In this document: one piece after another, positions 57,906 to 64,000 of the stretch
Layout of the letters: each line of letters opens with the position of its first letter
How positions within the stretch are numbered: position 1 is the first letter of the stretch
From: Luidia sarsii
Lineage: Eukaryota > Echinodermata > Asteroidea > Paxillosida > Luidiidae
NCBI GenBank assembly: GCA_949987565.1
Contig: OX465105.1
Coordinates: forward strand, 16,415,426 to 16,479,425
DNA: 64,000 nucleotides
Reading direction: 5' to 3'
Made by a program: the position numbers and the translations under genes
The notes under the pieces: model-generated
Told to the model about the DNA's origin: nothing
What the model saw: only the letters and a program-made list of their open reading frames with translations
The model's database searches: none

Positions 57906-58305
57906 GTGAGTAGGCCTCCCCTCCTCCACTACCGTGGCCTCCCCCTCCCCCCTGTCAGACCCTCGATTCGTTCCCTCCCTGCCCCCCTCCTTCTATCTAC
58001 CTCCCCTCCCCGGTGAGTTGGTCCCGGCCCCTCTGTGCCAAAACCCTTTTCCTCCCCAGACTCTTGTCCTAGTGATCCCACCAAGGTGTGCTCAACAAAC
58101 CGGTGGACAGTCCAACTCCCCGGCGTTGGAACAAATTGTGTCTCACATAAGAGTTCACCCCCACCGCCCTTGATATCAAATTGTGGGGTCGCCCACCTCA
58201 CATTCTTGATCGACCACCTCATCAAGTGTTGTCTCAAAAAAAAAACTGCCAGCAGCTCAGTGGTCAAAGTCATGCTTGAAAAAACAACAACATACATGTA
58301 CACAC

Positions 58306-58440
58306 GAGATTTGAAGGTTTGCATGGTGAGAATATCAGGATAAATAGGTTTGCGGAGACACCATGTAAATTCTCTTTTGTGAGTACTGTAAGTGTGGTTC
58401 TGAAAAAAACCGGAGGAACTCGACGTTTCAAACAGTGTAC
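58306..58440. mobile_element. Left arm of the 38259 foldback element
   Basis: GATTTGAAGGTTTGCATGGT, AGGTTTGCGGAGACACCATG and GGAACTCGACGTTTCAAACA match 38224-38350. The mate arm is absent. Confidence 0.85.
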
Positions 58441-59934
58441 TCACAGTGTATACACAGACAGTATACACACAGACCTACCCAATAAGCACCTTAGCGTGTG
58501 GAACACGCCATTGAGACTGCTTCCTTGCACATTACTGAATGTTTCTATGTGTACGTGCACTGTACATGTAATATACAGTGCTCGAGATTCGATCACTCCC
58601 TATCCAATCTGTGGCCCGTGGAAGCTCGGCAAGGCACATCCGCTATAGACCCAAATGCCGTCCGTTGAGCAAACGATTGGTTTGCCAGCTCGGGCTCACA
58701 ATATTTTTCCAGGGGAAACTCTGCCTTACAACACATCCCGAGTCGTGGGGCACAAGCTCTCCTCGGCCGGCCGGCCGCGGCTGGAAATTTGTTGGCGGAC
58801 ACACGTACATGTACATGTATGGGCCATCCCCGAATTTGGGAGGATTGCTCTTAATTGCAGCTCTCTGTGCAACATTGAAGACTGCCGATGACCAGGTGTC
58901 AATTTACCGGAGGATAGGGTCAGGAGTGATCGGTTTTTTCCACCACCGATGATTTGAAAATGCTCAGGCAGGTCTTTGCAGTTTTCTCATTTGCTGTGAG
59001 ATCCCATCCATCAACGCCAATTTTCTTTAGTTCAGCACATGTGTTCACTTTTAATGACACAACTGACTTGACCATCTGATGCAAATTTCAGCTGGATTTT
59101 TAACAACTGAACATGGATCAATTTTTAAAATTCATTTCGTTTCAATCCTGTTTCTGCACTTCACCGTGTTTTCCCCCCTACTAAACTCACTGGAGTATTA
59201 AGTCACCGAACATCGGTCTTCTCTGAATTTCTAAGTACCGGTAGTGGAATTTCATCCAGAATTTGGTGGCAGATGTCTGCTTTGTATTGAAAAGGGGAAA
59301 TGATAAAACGGAAGTCCACTGTACTTTGGCCGTTTGGCATTTTACTGACAAAAGCAGATTAAAATTGACACAAGCCGTTTTATATAGAGATGGTATAGGA
59401 ATTAGTGATTGATATAGCAGCAGCTATTCCGTGTGATAGAGCATGGGTGTCCTTTTTGCATTGACCCGTGTGGATCTAACACGCATTTTGTGGGGGTGAG
59501 ATTTGCTTTGGCCTGCAGTAATGCTATTCTTGGCATAAGACAAACACTTTGAATACCACAAAGCATTCCCGACTGAATCACTCACCAGATCCACCACTTT
59601 GTCCAATGAAAGTTCGAGAATTGGCCTCTCCTTTTTGACGGGATTGCACTATTTTTTTCTTCTTCTAATAACAGCCCCCTGTGCGCATTATGGTCGCTGT
59701 TTCTTTTCTGTTCAATTTAAAGAAGAAAACCCAGAAATTCAATCTTGACGTCGTTTGTCGTAGCAACTTTTCTGAATTGGGATCTAATGATGAGGCTTTC
59801 AGGTGCTTGGTGATGGGGAAACTAACCGGGACTTTGGGTGTTCTTCTGAGCATGCCCGCATTGCTCTTAGCATGTGCGCGTTGTTTGGAGCGTGTGCACG
59901 ACCGAGCGTTGCTCTGAGCATATGCGTACGGTAC
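58441..59934. other. SLC6 intron DNA, nothing recognised
   Basis: No next SLC6 exon (VW-x-DAA-type motif) and no clear repeat boundary were seen. Confidence 0.45.
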
Positions 59935-60265
59935 ATGCTCCAGGGCTCAAATTTCAGAGAAAAAAAATGTACCAGACATTTAATAGACAACAGGTTTAGT
60001 ATCTGAAGACTCTTACTGGACCTGAACTATTTTTTTACAAGACCTGTGCCATGAATAAGACAAACAAATTGCACGCAGTGAAAGGAATAGCATGAGAAAA
60101 TGCTAAAAGTTATGTACAGTATTTGAGTGCCATTTTGTTCATGGTGCAAGAAAAAAAACCACCAGACAGCCGGTCGAGTTTAGTCACACTCGGCATTACA
60201 CCGACGCTGAAATCACTAGACTCGGTCCACGGTCTAGTGGATATTTCGAGCCCTTTGCAGTGTGC
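59935..60265. mobile_element. Dispersed element, second copy (inverted)
   Basis: ACAAGACCTGTGCCATGAAT, TTGCACGCAGTGAAAGGAAT, TTCATGGTGCAAGAAAAAAA and TCCACGGTCTAGTGGATATT are reverse complements of words at 32150-32430. It starts CTCCAGGGCTCAAAT and ends TTTCGAGCCC. Confidence 0.75.
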
Positions 60266-63200
60266 ACATGTCGAACTTTCTGAGCACAGGCACAAGTTCC
60301 CCACACAACTTTGAAAAAGGCATCAGTGCTTCAAAGTCTCTCATTGCCTGAGCCCAATCCAGCCTCAAGAGAAGTAGTATGTACAACCACTTCTTGATTT
60401 GTTATTCATAGTGGCTATGTTCAGACAGCTTGTTATTATCGGTAGTTAAAACCAATCGAGTTAAAACGACTTCCAACCACAGGGGGCAAGTTGTACATTT
60501 TAAACTCTGTGCGTTCATACAGCGTACTACTGCAAGCAGTTAGAACCGGTTTGGTTTTATTTTCGGTTTTAAAAGGTCGAGCACTCTGCCCCACACCCAG
60601 TGCGGACTCCTGCTTTGTATGCATAAAGTGCGCGCTACACACACACGCATCGTGCATGCACACATTGGGAGCGCATTATTAGCTGTATTACAAGCTGTGC
60701 AGCCAGGCAGGTCAACATCGCTGCCTTATAGCGGATGCTGAAACTGGATGCTGAATTGTGTCCAAACTGCATTTTAGCGGCTATCAGGCTAAGCCCTCCT
60801 CTCGAGCAGTTTTAAATTTGCATTTTAGCGGCGAGTTAACCGGTTTGGTTTTAAATTTAAGTGTGTTCAGACACACACTTCTGACACGTTTCGTTGATTT
60901 ATTATTATTTTTTTGTCGGGAATTTCACCGCTTGTCTTTCACATTGATATTGGTTTTCCCTCCCTCCTCCCCTCCCTCCGTCTGCAATTGGCCGATTCTG
61001 TGTTTGAAGGCAACGAATCAGGAGACCGGATGAGGATATGCCTGCCCCGTGATTGGTCCAGACTCCGCCAAGGCCCCTCATTTCATTTGCATATATATAT
61101 TTTGTTTGATGAAATCAGATCCAGCATTGATTAAATCAGATTGTGCATTTAACAGAATCACCGATTGGCTGCAGAACCGACGATGCCTCCAGTCTCGGCC
61201 AATCGCCTTTGCCGTTTCTCACCCCCTTTCTCCCACCCCAACTCCCCCATCCCCCAAAATGTTAATCAATGGAACATTTTTCCTTCTTTTTCTGTCCCTT
61301 CCCCCCTTTTTGAATGATGTAATTTCTTTCTTTACACACTTTGTTCTTGTTCTTGCTCTTTGTTTTACCGCACAGGGGTAAGACATTTCCCACCGTTATT
61401 TTTGCACACATCCCTGCAAGTCTAAACCTTAGCTGCTAAACAGATAAATAGGGCTTGTAAACTCATGCTAAACATTCAGCCGAGGGCTTCAGTCTCCTGC
61501 GAGTGGCTCTGTGTTATTTTTTCATTCGAAAGTATTTGAAGAAGATGCACTGTTTTGTTTTTGTTTTTTTGTGGGTTCAGAGAAGCAACAAAGTCAGACT
61601 ACATGTTTGAGTTATGTAGTGTTGCCAACTTCTTACTGACTGAGAAATGTAAAACTCGGAAAGGTCAAGGGCCTGATGTCTGTTGAACTTTAGCAGGACC
61701 TTTTCTCAAAGGCAGAATGGCAAGGACAAGAAGAGATATGAAGGCGGGTGATCTGATCAGTGATTTTTGCCATTCTGCCCTTTGAGATCTTGGGTCCAAT
61801 TCCCCGGTCCAATCACAGTTTTCTTTGCCATTTTCTTCTCTTTTTTTTCTCCAAATTTTTTCAGAAAAGTTCCCAGTCAGGTTTTTCCTGTATTTGTTTG
61901 ACTAATATTGAGTACATATGGACTCTGTGTACTTGCTGATTGACATCAACGAAAACATTCTAATCTCAGGGCTGGTTGATGATCTCAGCAGGACTTTCCT
62001 AAAAGGCAAAGTCCAAAACCAAAAGAGAGGGGAAAAGACTAATATTGAAAAAAAAAATTAAACAAAATAGATGAAAAACTGAATGAGAAAAAAGAAGAAA
62101 AAAAAAGGAAAGATGTGAAAAAAAAAAAAATGAACAAAAAAATTGAAAACAAGTTTGCAGTTGCAAACTGGTTACAGACTTAAAATAATGACCAAAAAGA
62201 AAATCTCAGAAAATGTATTGGGTCAAGATTTGGATCCTGCCTGTTCCTGTTTGGATCAGAGCATCAGAGCCCTGACCTTTTTGTGAGAAGGGAAAATAAT
62301 TTGTTTATTTTTTATTTTTATTTTTTTTGGGGGGATGGATTTGTAAACACTTGAGCCTTTTGTGGGGGACTGGCAGCCTGAAGCATCTAAACCTTTACGA
62401 CGGCTGAGTACGAGATTTGTCGTCCACTGGTGTGATCATCCCTGCAAGTCTAAACCATAGAGCTAAACCTACGACTCTAAACCTAAACCCTTGACATGTG
62501 CCCCTGCGGTCTAGCTGGTGCCCTGTTGCCTCTCTAAGATAGCCCCCCCACAAAAAAAATATATATATATTCGATGAGCTTTTTCCCTTCTTTATTAGCA
62601 CTGTATGCTCAGTGCTTTGCCCAATTTTTGCCCGTTTTACAGAGCTTATCCCTCTTTGAAGGGGTCTAAAACTAAAAGGGTTGAACATTGTTCAAATTTG
62701 AGGGAGGAAAAATGGAAAATAAAGGATTCACGGGGTGCACTAGTTCCGGATTTCGTGAGGGACTAGTCACCCAAAGTTTTTTCGCCGATCAAAGATTTCA
62801 GATGTTGTTGAATTATTTTTTCCAATCTGTGGATTGTCACAAGGTTTGGCCATGGTATTTCTGGCCATCACATCCAGTGTCCTGGGAGGAAAGCAGAGTT
62901 AATGCCCAGTCAAATTTAAATGACAAATTGTCAAAGAAATGCAGATCAGTAGAATCAAATGGTCAAAATTAATGTTTTGCTTATTTGAGGTTTTGTTTTT
63001 GGCCAATTTTTATTTTTATTTTTACGGCAACAAGGGTAACCAGTCTAGATTCCTGTGGATGATAAAATAGGGAAAAATATATAAAAATCCATTCACTTTT
63101 GTTTTAAGAGGTTTATTTGATTATCACTTAACCTTATTGAATAAACTTAATTACCAATATAAAATTAAAATAAATATAAACCTTCTTCTAAACCGACGTC

Positions 63201-64000
63201 CGTCTAAAAAAAAAAAAGGTAAGCATGATTTGTTGGTATTCTTCCCGTAAGTTTGTCTCGTTTATTCTTGTTCCGATGAAAGGTTTGCTGCATTTTGTTT
63301 CTTTAAATTCTTATTGATTTTTTTTTTATCAAGTTTCATCAGTTGTTGTCTTCGCAGAGTTGCAGTTTTTTCTATTGAAATTGACAGTTGAACAATATGA
63401 CCCGTGTTGGCTGAAAGCGTGCAAGCTGCATGACTCTGGTCAGCTCAATCGTTCGGATTATTTCATGTGCCAAGTTCCCTGCCTCTCCGAATTTTTGTTG
63501 GTTCATGTTTCTTTCTTTTTTTCGGTCTGCTCTCTTTCTCTCTCTCTCTCTTGCTCTCTCTATTCGTTTGTGTTGTTGTCATTGAGTCTGAAAGGCGATT
63601 CAATATTCAGGAATTTGCAAAAGTGATCGTTCACAAAAGAAAACCATCGATACCTGTGTAAACCATTGGTCAACCATTGATGTGTGGGAAAACTTGGATG
63701 TTTCTCCGAAACTGGGCTCTATTCTCTATCGATTCTTCACTTTTTCTATTCGCTGCAGTGACAGGGTTTTGTTCATGGGCTTGATGCTTGCCTTGCTTTG
63801 TCCGAGTAGTTGAGAGAACCCACACAAACCTATGCGTTTAAACTATTCAGAATTGAACAACAACAAAATGTTTGTGGCCAGCGCTCAATCGTCATCTATT
63901 TGATTTGTAAACATTAGGGCCGTTCCCACCGTTCCTCCTGAAAATGCAATTATTTGGATCGCTATTCAAGATCAGACTTCAAGGTTTGCGTGGTGGAAAT
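60266..64000. other. SLC6 intron or flank with repeat fragments
   Basis: Repeat-module pieces lie at about 61640-61780 and 62155-62275, and SINE tail pieces at 61790-61910 (AATTCCCCGGTCCAATCAC, GTTCCCAGTCAGGTTTTTCC). A/T homopolymers lie at 62045-62145. The right edge begins another foldback or MITE (GGGCCGTTCCCACCG, AAGGTTTGCGTGGTG). No exon was found. Confidence 0.5.

Noticed and set aside
57906..64000. Next SLC6 exon
   Set aside because: No frame with the expected VW-x-DA, QIFFS-type motif next to an acceptor was seen, so the gene is treated as continuing outside the window.

Overview
The window is animal nuclear DNA. It has spliced genes with GT-AG introns, small GC-rich exons set in AT-rich introns, and dense short-repeat and MITE/SINE content. 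The gene families, together with the many ACATGT and AGGCCTATA words, suggest a marine invertebrate deuterostome, perhaps an echinoderm or hemichordate. That placement is inference; I cannot fix the species.

Five real genes or gene parts can be supported, plus one candidate exon. (1) Minus strand, 5280 to 4221: the large first coding exon of a biogenic-amine type GPCR (TM1-TM5). TM6-TM7 are not in the window, so its intron runs off the left edge through a pentanucleotide satellite at 1.3-2.8 kb. (2) Minus strand, 10411 to 9285: three exons of a small basic protein of the UPF0390/C19orf53 (LYDG10) family; the start exon was not found. (3) Plus strand, 14110 to 23872: a complete ten-exon gene for a ribosomal protein S6 kinase-related kinase (RSKR/SgK494), 387 codons, with a myristoylation-type N-terminus. 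(4) Plus strand, 36426 to 36565: a probable first coding exon of an unidentified gene. (5) Plus strand, 42617 to 57905: five exons (303 codons, TM1-TM5) of an SLC6 Na+/Cl- dependent transporter with a TATA-box promoter at 42346; it continues past the right edge. The candidate is a 129-codon minus-strand exon at 25713 to 25327, of unknown function.

The rest is intron and intergenic DNA. It holds pentanucleotide, hexanucleotide, 27-bp and 93-bp tandem arrays; a tRNA-derived SINE family in at least a dozen copies; a second repeat module that often sits as head-to-head inverted pairs; several MITE or foldback elements with terminal inverted repeats; and one truncated non-LTR reverse transcriptase fragment (48.6-49.2 kb).

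The genes are not an operon or a pathway. The GPCR and the transporter are both plasma-membrane proteins that could act in transmitter signalling, but nothing in the sequence links them. The most unusual features are the higher-order structure in the satellite, the modular SINE, the foldback elements, the SRY-for-DRY change in the GPCR, and the full RSKR gene model with its two very short terminal exons.
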